From NCBI GenBank assembly GCA_002493905.1, contig DLAJ01000041.1, forward strand, positions 1 to 64,000: DNA of 64,000 nt, given 5' to 3'. Within the stretch, counting starts at the first letter, position 1. Each line of letters opens with the position of its first letter. The DNA comes from Lachnospiraceae bacterium UBA7050. GTDB lineage: Bacteria; Bacillota; Clostridia; Lachnospirales; Lachnospiraceae. This document shows positions 9,170 to 17,646 of the stretch, in pieces. The translations under genes and the position numbers were made by a program. The notes beneath the pieces are model-generated. The model saw nothing but the letters and a program-made list of their open reading frames with translations. It did not search any database and was not told the DNA's origin.

Positions 9170-10048
9170 CTACTCAATATTCTGTATCTGTTCCCTGACC
9201 TTTTCAATCGTCGTTTTTAACTCGATACCACAGTTGGAAACGCTCAAATCACTGGATTTTGAGAGGATCGTGTTTGCCTCACGGTTCATCTCCTGCGCAA
9301 GAAAATCAAGCTTGCGTCCAATGCTGCCGCCGTCTATCAGCGCCTTTTTTACGGCCTCGATATGACTGCGCAGGCGGACAAGCTCCTCGTCCACGCAGAT
9401 CCTGTCGGCATAAATCGTGACTTCCGTAATGATACGGCCCTCATCCATCGTACGCTCGCCCAGCATTTCACGCACCTTGTCTGTAAGGCGCTCCCGGTAG
9501 TCCGCAATGATCTGCGGGGAACGCTCCTCAATAAACGCCACGCTTTCCAACATTTCATCCAGCTTTTGAAGCAGATCTGCCTTCAGATTTTCGCCTTCAC
9601 GGATCCGCGCATCCACTAAATTTTGTACCGCACCATTCAGCGCACGCTGCAAAAGCTTCCAGATTTCTTCCTCATCCTCATTCTGCTCATCCATGACAAG
9701 CACTTCGGGACAGCGTGCAAGCGTGGACACACGAACGTCGTTTTCCAAACCAAAATCCGATGCCATCTGTGCAAAATAACGCATATATTCCGCTGCAGTC
9801 TCTTTGTTATACTGAATGAGCGCCATCCCCTCCGATGTATCCTCGTAGGTAATAAAAAGGTCTACTTTTCCGCGCTGGATGTCCTGTTTTAATTCGCTTC
9901 GGATCGCCGCCTCAAACATATTCAGCTTCTTCGGCATTTTCACTGTTACATCAAGGTAACGGTGATTGACCGCCTTGATCTCCATCGAAATCTTTTTGGT
10001 CCCCTCCGAAATCTCACATCTGCCAAACCCCGTCATACTCTTTATCAT
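9170..10048 (-). CDS. yicC: YicC family endoribonuclease-like protein
   Basis: About 292 residues with the hallmark N terminus MTGFGR and KAVNHRYLDV, and the C-terminal RSHIEAVKKAL and KLDFLAQEMNREANTI. YicC proteins are reported endoribonucleases involved in RNA turnover. The start at 10048 (MIKSMTGFGR) was preferred over an open frame ten codons longer. First gene of the yicC-remA-gmk-rpoZ unit. Confidence 0.93.
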   Translation of the reverse strand: MIKSMTGFGRCEISEGTKKISMEIKAVNHRYLDVTVKMPKKLNMFEAAIRSELKQDIQRGKVDLFITYEDTSEGMALIQYNKETAAEYMRYFAQMASDFGLENDVRVSTLARCPEVLVMDEQNEDEEEIWKLLQRALNGAVQNLVDARIREGENLKADLLQKLDEMLESVAFIEERSPQIIADYRERLTDKVREMLGERTMDEGRIITEVTIYADRICVDEELVRLRSHIEAVKKALIDGGSIGRKLDFLAQEMNREANTILSKSSDLSVSNCGIELKTTIEKVREQIQNIE

Positions 10049-10173
10049 AAGCGTCTCTTTGACTGCACCGTCCCCCATCCGTCCGATGCGGCATCCCCTC
10101 TCTCATAAGCTTTACCGGAATTACCGGCTTCAAAAGCCTCCGACCCATATTATAGTACAGCAGCCGGAACACG

Positions 10174-11913
10174 TCAAGAATCCAGTTCTGCAATGCCTGT
10201 AATATCGGGTTCGATCGCCATTGAGTAGTTCGTATAGTAAACGACGAACCCCGGCTTCGAACCGTTCGGCTTTTTGACGTTTTTGCGCAGCGTATAATCG
10301 ATCTCCACTTTGTCCTGGCCCGCACCTTTGGAATAATGTGCCGCGAGCGCCGCCGCCTCCTCATAGGTGCGGTCCGGCAGCTCATCTCCCTGTGTCTTTA
10401 CGATCACATGGGACCCCGGAATGCCCTTGGCATGAAACCACCAGTCACCGCCGTTCGCGAACCGGAACGTCAGTTCCTCATTCTGATAGTTGTTTTTTCC
10501 GACATACATATGAAAGCCGTCGCTGCTGACATAATGAAACGGTCTGCTCGTAATCTTCGGGCGCTTGCCGCCTCCGCGCCTGCGGATGTAGCCGCTCTCG
10601 ACAAGCTCCTCCCTGATCTCAGTTAAGTCCTCCTCGCTGCGCGCAATATCCATCGACGTCAAAACGGACTCCAGGTGATCGATCTCGGCTTTCGTCACTT
10701 TGGTCAGCGCAAGCAGCGCCTCGTTTGTACGCTTTAGCTTTCCATAACGCTCAAAATATCTTTTGGCGTTTTCCCCTGTGCTCAGTGCCGGATCAAGCGG
10801 TATTGTAACCGTCTCATTCGTATAATAGTTGAGCGCGTTAAGAGACGACGCACCCTCCGGCGCCCCGTACCCATACGCATTTAAGAGTTCGCCATATATT
10901 TTATATTTTTCCCGCTTCTCCGTATCCTGAAGCTGGCGGCACTGGAGATCATATTTTTTGATATTGCGCTCATAGGCGGTCTGGACAATCCTGCGCAAAT
11001 CCGCAGATTTCTGGCGGATTCTTGTGACTGCGCTCTTCTGGGCATAGTAATCTTCGAGCAGCTGTGACATTCGCTCATAAGCCACGGTCCGCGCTCCCGT
11101 ATAGATCGTCATTGGAAACGCTGCATATTCACGCGGCTCCTTCCCCTCATAAACGATGTTTGGCGCAAACGCTTTCTGCTTTACGCATTGCATCATCTGC
11201 GTAAATGCCTCCGCAAGCGCGGATAAAGCCCCGTCCGAAAGCGTATTTGCGGTCCGGTCCGCATCCACGCCCGCCCTATAGCAGATTTCCTGGGCAATGA
11301 CGGGAGAAAGACCGGTAAACGACGTATACAGAGCCTTAAAAACCGGCATCGCACGCTGTGAAACAGCTGTTTTTATCTCATTTAGGTCTGCCGTCAGCGG
11401 ATTTTGTTTGTCCTGCGTCTTTGGAATATAATAGTCCCGGCCCGGAAGCACTTCCCTGACCGAACTAACCATGCCGGAAATCCTCTTGATGCTGTCAATA
11501 ATGCAGTCATTCTCATCCGTAAAAATCAGATTGGAATGCTTTCCCATCAGTTCGATTACCAGTTTTTTACGGCACAGATCCCCAAGCTCATTCAAATGTT
11601 CCATTGAAAAAACAACGACGCGTTCAAAATCCGGCTGCGTAATCTCCACAATCCGGGCATTCTGCAGATGTTTGCGCAGCAGCATGCAGAAATTCGGCGC
11701 AGTCATCGGCGCCTGCTTATTTTCCTGCGTCAGATATAAAAGCGGCAGCGTCGGCGAAGCGCTCATCAGCAGACGATACTGCCCACCGTGATTTTTTACC
11801 GTCAGCAAAAGTTCGTCCTTTTCCGGCTGCACAATCTTATAAATCCGGCCGTCAAGCAGCGTTTCGTTCAGTTCCGCCGTCAGATTTGCAATCGTGATTC
11901 CGTCAAATGCCAT
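10174..11913 (-). CDS. rqcH: Ribosome quality-control NFACT protein (RqcH / fibronectin-binding family)
   Basis: The 579-residue protein starts MAFDGITIANLTAEL and has the NFACT-N domain, a long helical coiled coil (about residues 280-430) and the NFACT-R domain with GGDWWFHAKGIPGSHV. RqcH binds stalled 50S-peptidyl-tRNA complexes and recruits tRNA-Ala for C-terminal alanine tailing; older names are FbpA or fibronectin-binding protein. The start has AAGGAAAGGA. The glgA terminator lies directly upstream, so it is probably transcribed independently. Confidence 0.93.
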   Translation of the reverse strand: MAFDGITIANLTAELNETLLDGRIYKIVQPEKDELLLTVKNHGGQYRLLMSASPTLPLLYLTQENKQAPMTAPNFCMLLRKHLQNARIVEITQPDFERVVVFSMEHLNELGDLCRKKLVIELMGKHSNLIFTDENDCIIDSIKRISGMVSSVREVLPGRDYYIPKTQDKQNPLTADLNEIKTAVSQRAMPVFKALYTSFTGLSPVIAQEICYRAGVDADRTANTLSDGALSALAEAFTQMMQCVKQKAFAPNIVYEGKEPREYAAFPMTIYTGARTVAYERMSQLLEDYYAQKSAVTRIRQKSADLRRIVQTAYERNIKKYDLQCRQLQDTEKREKYKIYGELLNAYGYGAPEGASSLNALNYYTNETVTIPLDPALSTGENAKRYFERYGKLKRTNEALLALTKVTKAEIDHLESVLTSMDIARSEEDLTEIREELVESGYIRRRGGGKRPKITSRPFHYVSSDGFHMYVGKNNYQNEELTFRFANGGDWWFHAKGIPGSHVIVKTQGDELPDRTYEEAAALAAHYSKGAGQDKVEIDYTLRKNVKKPNGSKPGFVVYYTNYSMAIEPDITGIAELDS

Positions 11914-11929
11914 GATGATTTCCTTTCCT

Positions 11930-11963
11930 TAAAGAAATAAAGCGGGATTCCTAAGAATCCCGC
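11930..11963 (-). terminator. Intrinsic terminator of glgA
   Basis: Perfect 9-bp stem GCGGGATTC / GAATCCCGC with a 4-base loop (11942-11963). On the minus strand it is followed by a T-rich tract. It lies directly after the glgA stop and before rqcH. Confidence 0.85.
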
Positions 11964-11971
11964 CCAACTGT

Positions 11972-13417
11972 TCAGCCGATCATCCAATCGTACATTTCCT
12001 GATACTTCCGCGCGGATACACGCCATGAAAAATCCTGTGCCATTGCGCGGTCAATGATCTTATTCCACTCGCGCTTCTTATCATAGTAAATGCGCTCCGC
12101 ATAACGGATTGTACCAAGCATTTCATGCGCGTTGTAATTGCAGAAGCTGAAGCCCGTTCCCTTGTTCTCATACTCATTATACGGCTCCACCGTATCCTTT
12201 AACCCGCCGGTCTCCCGGACAATCGGCACGGTTCCGTACCGCAGCGCCATAAGCTGGCTTAATCCGCACGGTTCAAACAGAGACGGCATCAGAAACGCAT
12301 CGCAGGAAGCATATATTTTATGGGACATCGCTTCGGAATAGTAAATATTCGCGGAAACTTTGTTATTGTATTTCCAGTCAAAGTGGCGGAACATATTCTC
12401 GTACTGTTCTTCTCCGGTCCCCAGTACGACGAGCTGCACGTCATCCTGACAAAGTTCATCCATCACATATGCGATCAGGTCAAAGCCCTTCTGATCGGTC
12501 AGGCGGGACACGATGCCGATCATCATCTTGCGGTCATCCTCAATCAGTCCCAGTTCTTTCTGCAGCGCCCGTTTATTTTTGACCTTCTCCTTGCGGAAGT
12601 TAACCGCATTATACCTACATTCAATAAATTTGTCCGTTTCGGGATTATACTCCTCATAGTCAATGCCGTTTACGATACCCCTGAGGTCGCCGCTTCGCGC
12701 ACGCATGAGGCCGTCAAGTCCTTCTCCGTAAAACGCGCATTTGATCTCCTCCGCATATGTATCGGATACGGTTGTGATCGCATCGGCAAAAACAAGACCT
12801 CCCTTTAAGAGGTTTGCATCCTTATAACACTCCAGCTTATCCGGTGTAAAATAGAAATCCGGCAGTCCCGTCAAATCCTTAATATCACGGACATTCCATT
12901 TTCCCTGGAACTTTAAGTTGTGGATCGTCATAATGGATTTGATTCCCCTGAAGAAATCATTCCCCTGAAAACGCTCGTGAAGATATACCGGTATTAAACC
13001 GGTCTGCCAGTCATGGCAGTGTATGATATCCGGCCTGAAGCCCAAAAGCGGCATCGCGGAAAGCGCCGCTTTGCAGAAAAACGCAAATTTTGAAATATCC
13101 TCGTAGACATTGCTGCTGTAAGGCTTAAAGCCATTAAAGTAAGACTCATTATCAATAAAGTAGTAAATAACGCCGTCAACGACCGCCTCCAGAACACCGA
13201 CGTATTCATTTTTCCAATTAAAGTCCATGTAAAAATGAGTCTTGTACTTCATGTTATCCCGCAGATTCTGAGATATGCAGGTATACTTGGGCAGCATTAC
13301 TCGAATGTCAAAATACTCTTTGTCAACATATTTCGGAAGGGAACCCACCACATCGGCAAGTCCTCCTGTCTTGATGAACGGTACGCCTTCCGATGCAACA
13401 AATAAAATATTTTTCAT
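11972..13417 (-). CDS. glgA: Glycogen synthase (ADP-glucose type)
   Basis: GT5 glycosyltransferase extending alpha-1,4-glucan from ADP-glucose. KTGGLADVVGSLPK near the N terminus is the nucleotide-sugar-binding loop. The C-terminal lobe has RLTDQKGFDLI and MPSLFEPCGLSQLMALRYGTVPIVRETGG. 481 residues, normal length. The start follows AGGAGG. No other glycogen gene is adjacent. It is probably a single-gene transcript given the strong terminator. Confidence 0.96.
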   Translation of the reverse strand: MKNILFVASEGVPFIKTGGLADVVGSLPKYVDKEYFDIRVMLPKYTCISQNLRDNMKYKTHFYMDFNWKNEYVGVLEAVVDGVIYYFIDNESYFNGFKPYSSNVYEDISKFAFFCKAALSAMPLLGFRPDIIHCHDWQTGLIPVYLHERFQGNDFFRGIKSIMTIHNLKFQGKWNVRDIKDLTGLPDFYFTPDKLECYKDANLLKGGLVFADAITTVSDTYAEEIKCAFYGEGLDGLMRARSGDLRGIVNGIDYEEYNPETDKFIECRYNAVNFRKEKVKNKRALQKELGLIEDDRKMMIGIVSRLTDQKGFDLIAYVMDELCQDDVQLVVLGTGEEQYENMFRHFDWKYNNKVSANIYYSEAMSHKIYASCDAFLMPSLFEPCGLSQLMALRYGTVPIVRETGGLKDTVEPYNEYENKGTGFSFCNYNAHEMLGTIRYAERIYYDKKREWNKIIDRAMAQDFSWRVSARKYQEMYDWMIG

Positions 13418-13565
13418 CTCCTACCTCCTCAAGGCACTTCTATTTTCTTACTATCAAATAGTATAGCTCAAAACAGAAGCAAGTGGAAGTGTTTTTTTCG
13501 GTATTTTGCAGTATCAGTGGTAAGTGTGACGTCTTCCGTTTACCGGATTTCCCGTTCCGTGCGCA

Positions 13566-14108
13566 TTAACTGCGGTACTGGAGCCGGATACGGTCAGCGA
13601 TCAATGCGATAAATTCCGAGTTGGTCGGTTTCCCCTTGCCCGCGCTGATCGTATAACCGAACAGGGATTCCAAGGTTTCCGAGCGGCCGCGGGACCATGC
13701 GACTTCAATTCCATGGCGGATCGCGCGCTCAACACGGCTCGGCGTTGTCTTAAACTTTTCAGCGATCGTCGGATACAGGATCTTCGTGATCGAATTGAGC
13801 ATCTCTACATCCTCAACCGCCATCATGATCGCCTCCCTGAGATACTGATAGCCCTTAATATGCGCAGGCACGCCGATCTCATGAATGATCTCCGTCACAT
13901 CCTTCTCCAGATCATGTGCCTCCGCCTCCTCCGCCCGGTATGCGGCAGACGCATCCGCGGTCCTGTCGGACTGCGCGGATACCACTCCCGTCTTTCCCGA
14001 CGGAACCGTTATCATAATCTGTATTTCCTTGTCGTTATTGATCAATTCGCTCAGCATCTGAAACATTTTCTCGTTGTCATCTCTTGTTATCACATTCATC
14101 TGCTCCAT
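13566..14108 (-). CDS. Spo0A-type DNA-binding protein lacking most of the receiver domain
   Basis: About 180 residues. The C-terminal 110 match the Spo0A effector domain closely: IIHEIGVPAHIKGYQYLREA, SRVERAIRHGIEVAWSRG and KPTNSEFIALIADRIRL. The first 32 residues (MNVITRDDNEKMFQMLSEL) resemble the start of a Spo0A receiver, including its acidic pair, but the segment carrying the phospho-acceptor Asp and the switch Thr and Lys is absent. A short Ser/Ala/Glu-rich linker replaces it. The frame is intact. The start is ambiguous: 14108 matches Spo0A alignment, and in-frame ATGs lie at 14120 and 14156. It lies downstream of spoIVB but is separated from it by about 8 kb. It could be a divergent paralogue or the only Spo0A. 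Confidence 0.85.
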   Translation of the reverse strand: MEQMNVITRDDNEKMFQMLSELINNDKEIQIMITVPSGKTGVVSAQSDRTADASAAYRAEEAEAHDLEKDVTEIIHEIGVPAHIKGYQYLREAIMMAVEDVEMLNSITKILYPTIAEKFKTTPSRVERAIRHGIEVAWSRGRSETLESLFGYTISAGKGKPTNSEFIALIADRIRLQYRS

Positions 14109-14229
14109 TCCAATAACCATGCCTTTCTTTCTGCCCGCTTTGTGCCGCAGGCGCAAATCTGCGTGTGAGCGTTTTCGTTCACACTAACATCCATGCCGGC
14201 TTTCTTTTGCGCGTCCATGCGCAGAAAAA

Positions 14230-14272
14230 ATAAAAACCGTCAGCACAAATGGATACTGACAGTTTTTATTAT
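14230..14272. terminator. Bidirectional intrinsic terminator
   Basis: Arms AAAAACcGTCAG and CTGACaGTTTTT flank a 12-base loop, with A-rich sequence on one side and T-rich on the other. It lies between the P-loop kinase gene and the Spo0A-like gene and would end transcription coming from the kinase. Confidence 0.75.
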
Positions 14273-14367
14273 ATTTCGTCACGATTACGCAGACAAGATT
14301 TAGGCATCGCGTTCACCTTAACGTTTATGGACGGCCTGCCTGTCAAACCGGATGCTGATGCGGCCTG

Positions 14368-15087
14368 TCATAAGCTTCCGCTCCAAAAGCAGGCACTGCA
14401 CTGCTCTCTGACCCTGCACGCTTCAAAATAACGTTCTTCAAGCGGTATCCATTTTCCCCGAAACACCGCCGCGCCCTCCTCCCCGTTTCTTGCAAGAAGC
14501 CGTCTTTCCTGCTCCGCCTGACTCACATCCAAAAATACGCGCAGATCATAGGCATCCCTCAACGCAGGATGGCAGCTATATGACCCTTCCACAATTACAA
14601 CATCCCCTGCCTCCACGGTCACTTCCTCCGCAAAATCCTGTCTGCGGCAGTCAAACGGGCGGTATGTAATGCTTTCTGTTCTTCCGGCATTTCCGTCCGC
14701 CTTCATCTTCGCGCTCATAAGCGGCATAAGGATTTCTTCAAGGAAGCGCTCATAATCTACATTGCCTCCCGGCTGTGCAAGGCGCTCTTTCGTCCGCTGC
14801 TCCGGTCTTAGAAAGAAATCGTCCATATGAAACACGCTCCAGCCGTTCCGCTCTTTCAGTCCCGCGGCAAGCGTGGTCTTTCCCGCGCAGCATCTGCCGT
14901 CAATCGCGATGATGAGCGGCCTTTTATAGTCATCCCCACCGCCATTCTCCCGTTTTATGCTGTTGGCATTTTTCCGGTTTATGCCGCCGTCATTTTTCAG
15001 ATCCCTGCTGCCTGTAATCAGGCTGTTGACCGTCTTAGTCACTTCCTCTATGATGTATTCCACGAAGCTCTGTTCCCTCCTGCTCAT
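14368..15087 (-). CDS. Uridine kinase-like P-loop kinase
   Basis: Predicted 239-residue nucleoside or small-molecule kinase. It has the Walker A motif DGRCCAGKTT, HMDDFFLRPEQR after it, FDCRRQDF, and VIVEGSYSCHP as Walker B, in the arrangement of uridine kinase-like proteins. About 45 N-terminal residues precede the P-loop. The ATG at 15087 has a weak ribosome site; a GTG at 15063 lies 11 bp after GGAGGG and may be the real start. The substrate is not identifiable. Confidence 0.72.
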   Translation of the reverse strand: MSRREQSFVEYIIEEVTKTVNSLITGSRDLKNDGGINRKNANSIKRENGGGDDYKRPLIIAIDGRCCAGKTTLAAGLKERNGWSVFHMDDFFLRPEQRTKERLAQPGGNVDYERFLEEILMPLMSAKMKADGNAGRTESITYRPFDCRRQDFAEEVTVEAGDVVIVEGSYSCHPALRDAYDLRVFLDVSQAEQERRLLARNGEEGAAVFRGKWIPLEERYFEACRVREQCSACFWSGSL

Positions 15088-15210
15088 ACAATATATTCCG
15101 CTTCCATGCCCGATTCACAGGAACGGATCAGAGCAAACTCCCCTGCACGACGCCACTGATTTGCAGGAAAACTTGCAATTTTAACCATTCTGCCTGCAAA
15201 AATTCCCGTC

Positions 15211-15987
15211 TCACAGACAGGTCCGCTCCAAAAATTCGGCAATTCCGTCCTCATCATGACTGCCGATCACAATATCTGCCCGTTCTTTCACCTCAGGAAT
15301 CGCGTTCCCCATCGCAACACCTAAGCCGCAGAGCGCAAGCATGCCGCTGTCCGCATGATCATCCCCGAATGCGGCGATCTCCTCTTTCTGTATCTTCAGA
15401 GCACCGCATATCTCCATGATCGCACATTCCTTTGTCGCTGATCTTTTTGTAAACTTGTACCAGAAACCGTCCGAGAAACGTGCGCAGTCGTAATCCTGCA
15501 TACGTTCTTGTAATCGGAGCGCATCCTGCTCGTTAGGTATTTCCACGCAGACTTTTAATGCCGGCTGATTAAAATCACGAAAATCCGTATAGACGCTGTC
15601 GCCCCAGCTTGCATCCTGTTTTTTCGGGTCCACCTTGTAGTTCCAATAGTGCGCATCCTTCGTATCCACTGTAATCTCACAGTCCGCCCCGCACACTGCC
15701 CTTGCCGCCGCGATCAGCTCCCGGGTCTCTTCCGCGGAAAACTCCGCCCGGAAGATACATTGTTCCCCAATATGTACCAGTGCGCCCCCGCTCGTAATCA
15801 GAACATCCGGCTTCAGTTCCCCGATAAACGCCAGCGCATTCTGCATGCTCCTCGATGTGGACACGCCTGTCAGCATCCCCTTTTCCCTGCATCTTTTTAA
15901 TACGGACAACGTCCTCTTTGAGATCGTCTTATCACTTGTAAGCAGGGTGCCGTCTAAATCAAATAATAGTAACCGGCAGTTTTTCAT
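15211..15987 (-). CDS. Cof-type HAD phosphatase
   Basis: A 258-residue HAD-IIB sugar/nucleotide phosphatase. Motif I is LLLFDLDGTLLTSDK, motif II TSGGALV, and motif IV GDDHADSGML with AMGNA after it. The start at 15987 follows GGAG; the open frame begins ten codons earlier. It belongs to the large Cof/YbjI group whose members dephosphorylate sugar phosphates or FMN. The exact substrate is unknown. Confidence 0.87.
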   Translation of the reverse strand: MKNCRLLLFDLDGTLLTSDKTISKRTLSVLKRCREKGMLTGVSTSRSMQNALAFIGELKPDVLITSGGALVHIGEQCIFRAEFSAEETRELIAAARAVCGADCEITVDTKDAHYWNYKVDPKKQDASWGDSVYTDFRDFNQPALKVCVEIPNEQDALRLQERMQDYDCARFSDGFWYKFTKRSATKECAIMEICGALKIQKEEIAAFGDDHADSGMLALCGLGVAMGNAIPEVKERADIVIGSHDEDGIAEFLERTCL

Positions 15988-16124
15988 CGTCCGTTTCTCC
16001 ATAAGCTTATGATCCAATGCCCTTCATAACTCCTTCCTTTATTTTACGCTGCCGCATTCGCATTGATTGCATCGATCACCTTTACCTGAAACTCTATAAG
16101 CTATAGATTTGCATGCTTTCATCC

Positions 16125-16481
16125 TCACAAACCTTTCATCTGCTGTCCATCACACAAAATTTCTCTTAGCTGCTCCTTCAAAGCAGGAAAATCCTTCCGG
16201 ACCGTATAATATACATCTTCCATCCGCAGCGTCTGATACTTATGTGCCGCCACATCTCTCATTCCTGCAATGGCTTTCCACGGTATCTGAGATGATTCTT
16301 TGCGTGTCTCTTCCGTAATGCTTTTTACCAGTTCCCAGATATTCAAAACTGTCATACTGATCGCACGCTTTAGTTTCTCATCCGCCAGAAACTTTTCTAT
16401 TTCGTCGTTTCCCATCATATCAATTCCAATATCAATTTCCGAAATAATCTTCTGTATAATCGCCCTGTCCCTATGCTGCAT
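16125..16481 (-). CDS. HepT-like ribonuclease toxin (DUF86)
   Basis: Helical HEPN-type RNase of about 118 residues. The catalytic pattern R-x4-H-x-Y is present as RDVAAHKY, preceded by IPWKAIAGM as in other HepT proteins. The partner MntA antitoxin would normally AMPylate or modify HepT next to this Tyr. The ATG at 16481 follows AAGGAG and overlaps the end of a damaged mntA remnant; a TTG at 16490 is an alternative start. The ORF is intact, so the toxin may be orphaned or inactive. Confidence 0.8.
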   Translation of the reverse strand: MQHRDRAIIQKIISEIDIGIDMMGNDEIEKFLADEKLKRAISMTVLNIWELVKSITEETRKESSQIPWKAIAGMRDVAAHKYQTLRMEDVYYTVRKDFPALKEQLREILCDGQQMKGL

Positions 16482-16676
16482 ACAATTCAATCTCCTTCCT
16501 TACTTCAATTAAATCCCCTTCTCTAATTGGTCCATGTATCACATCTACATCAAGTCCCAATAGCTCTTCCAGCCGCAATTTAATCTCAGAAAGGATAAAA
16601 AGTGAAACAGGCTCAAAAAATTCTACCTTTCAAAGCTGCCAAAATTCAAGGCGTCTTGCATTTTATATATATTCAT
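16471..16676 (-). pseudogene. Remnant of an MntA-type nucleotidyltransferase antitoxin
   Basis: Directly upstream of hepT, and overlapping its start, the minus strand encodes EFFEPVSLFILSEIKLRLEE, then LLGLDVDVIHGP and EIELYAA-stop. This matches the C-terminal half of MntA nucleotidyltransferases. A short upstream frame from 16676 ends ALNFGSFER-stop, resembling the FGS active-site entry. The part that should follow (the Arg-Gly and Ser-Asp-x-Asp metal ligands, about a dozen residues) is missing and the frames are offset, so the catalytic core is lost. The upstream match is short and less certain. Confidence 0.65.
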
Positions 16677-16840
16677 GCTATTCTTTATAAAAGAGAAGCG
16701 GTTTTTTACCGTACAGTCATTTTGACTCAAGCGGCGTACTCGCTTCTTTCTTTATGTTTATCATATCATACAGAAATAACCCTTTTATTTTTTCTCACAA
16801 GTCCTTTATCTCTTCCAGTCTGCTCAAATTCACCATTGTG

Positions 16841-16975
16841 TCATTCCTCCTCACGTTTTACATAGATAAGCTGAATATCGTAACCGAGAACTTCGAGCAT
16901 CTGCACAAAAGTCTTATTCACAATAGCTTCAATACATTTCACTTTAACATCTACTTCAAAATTATTCTTGACCAT
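16841..16975 (-). CDS. Small ORF resembling the C terminus of an HTH protein
   Basis: A 44-codon ORF with a reasonable ribosome site (GAGGGAAAG). It encodes FVQMLEVLGYDIQLIYVKRE near its end, a sequence style typical of the last 20 residues of small Cro/C1-type HTH proteins, but the HTH itself is not present. A second 13-codon ORF starting at 16836 follows after AGGAGG. Either a truncated gene or a remnant. Confidence 0.35.
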   Translation of the reverse strand: MVKNNFEVDVKVKCIEAIVNKTFVQMLEVLGYDIQLIYVKREEE

Positions 16976-17268
16976 ATTTCTTTCCCTCTGTTGTTTCTAG
17001 CAAAATATTAATGATTCTATTGCACTCACAGTGTTATTTATTATACCTCTAAAACATAAACATTTCTACCCCCCCCCACACACACAATGAAAAAAACACC
17101 CGGTTAAAGCCGAGTGCCGTTTCTGTCCGTATATCTGTTATGTCTGTATCTCTGTCCGTCTTGGAAAGTGGCTGTAATACAAAACAATATGTCTGTCAAT
17201 AATTTCTAATTAAGTCATTTTGGTGCATTTTGACCAAGTTGAACGCTATCTATGACATAATTAGCTAT

Positions 17269-17394
17269 CTATACCCTCCCCTTTACATCATAAACACTCA
17301 AGTAATCCTTTTCCAATTTAGATTTTGTAAATTGAACTTTGAAATAAGCTTTTTCTGGAATATCCCAAGCCTTACCCGATAAGGAACGCACCAC
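17269..17394 (-). pseudogene. Unidentified protein fragment
   Basis: An open minus-strand stretch of about 40 codons without a proper start encodes GKAWDIPEKAYFKVQFTKSK and LEKDYLSVYDVKGRV-stop. The composition is protein-like, unlike the surrounding sequence. The family is not recognised. Probably the tail of a decayed gene. Confidence 0.3.
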
Positions 17395-17646
17395 TCACAC
17401 GTCCTTGGGCGCAATCGCTTCTAATACTGCACGCGTCAAGCAGCGCTGCATGCCATCCGGTCCTTTTCACGTCATCCGCTTTTTTCACATATTCCGTGAA
17501 AAAATTCTCCTTTTTATCGGAATACAAAAACTACTCCATTTGTTATAATCAATATTGTTACAGTCAATAACCAACGGGAAGACTTTTTGCTGCTTCCCGG
17601 ACTTACCCTAAAAATAGGACGAACTTCCGACAGGAGGAATTTTGAC

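Larger units (their letters stand above)
16677..17646. other. Decayed intergenic region with small ORF remnants
   Basis: Nearly 1 kb without an intact gene. It holds small minus-strand coding remnants (see 16841 and 17269), a run of nine C plus a CA repeat at about 17071-17088, and a weak hairpin near 17098-17118 (CACCCGG / CCGAGTG). The plus-strand start region of the HTH-methyltransferase gene lies at its right end. The pattern suggests decay of former accessory genes. Confidence 0.5.
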
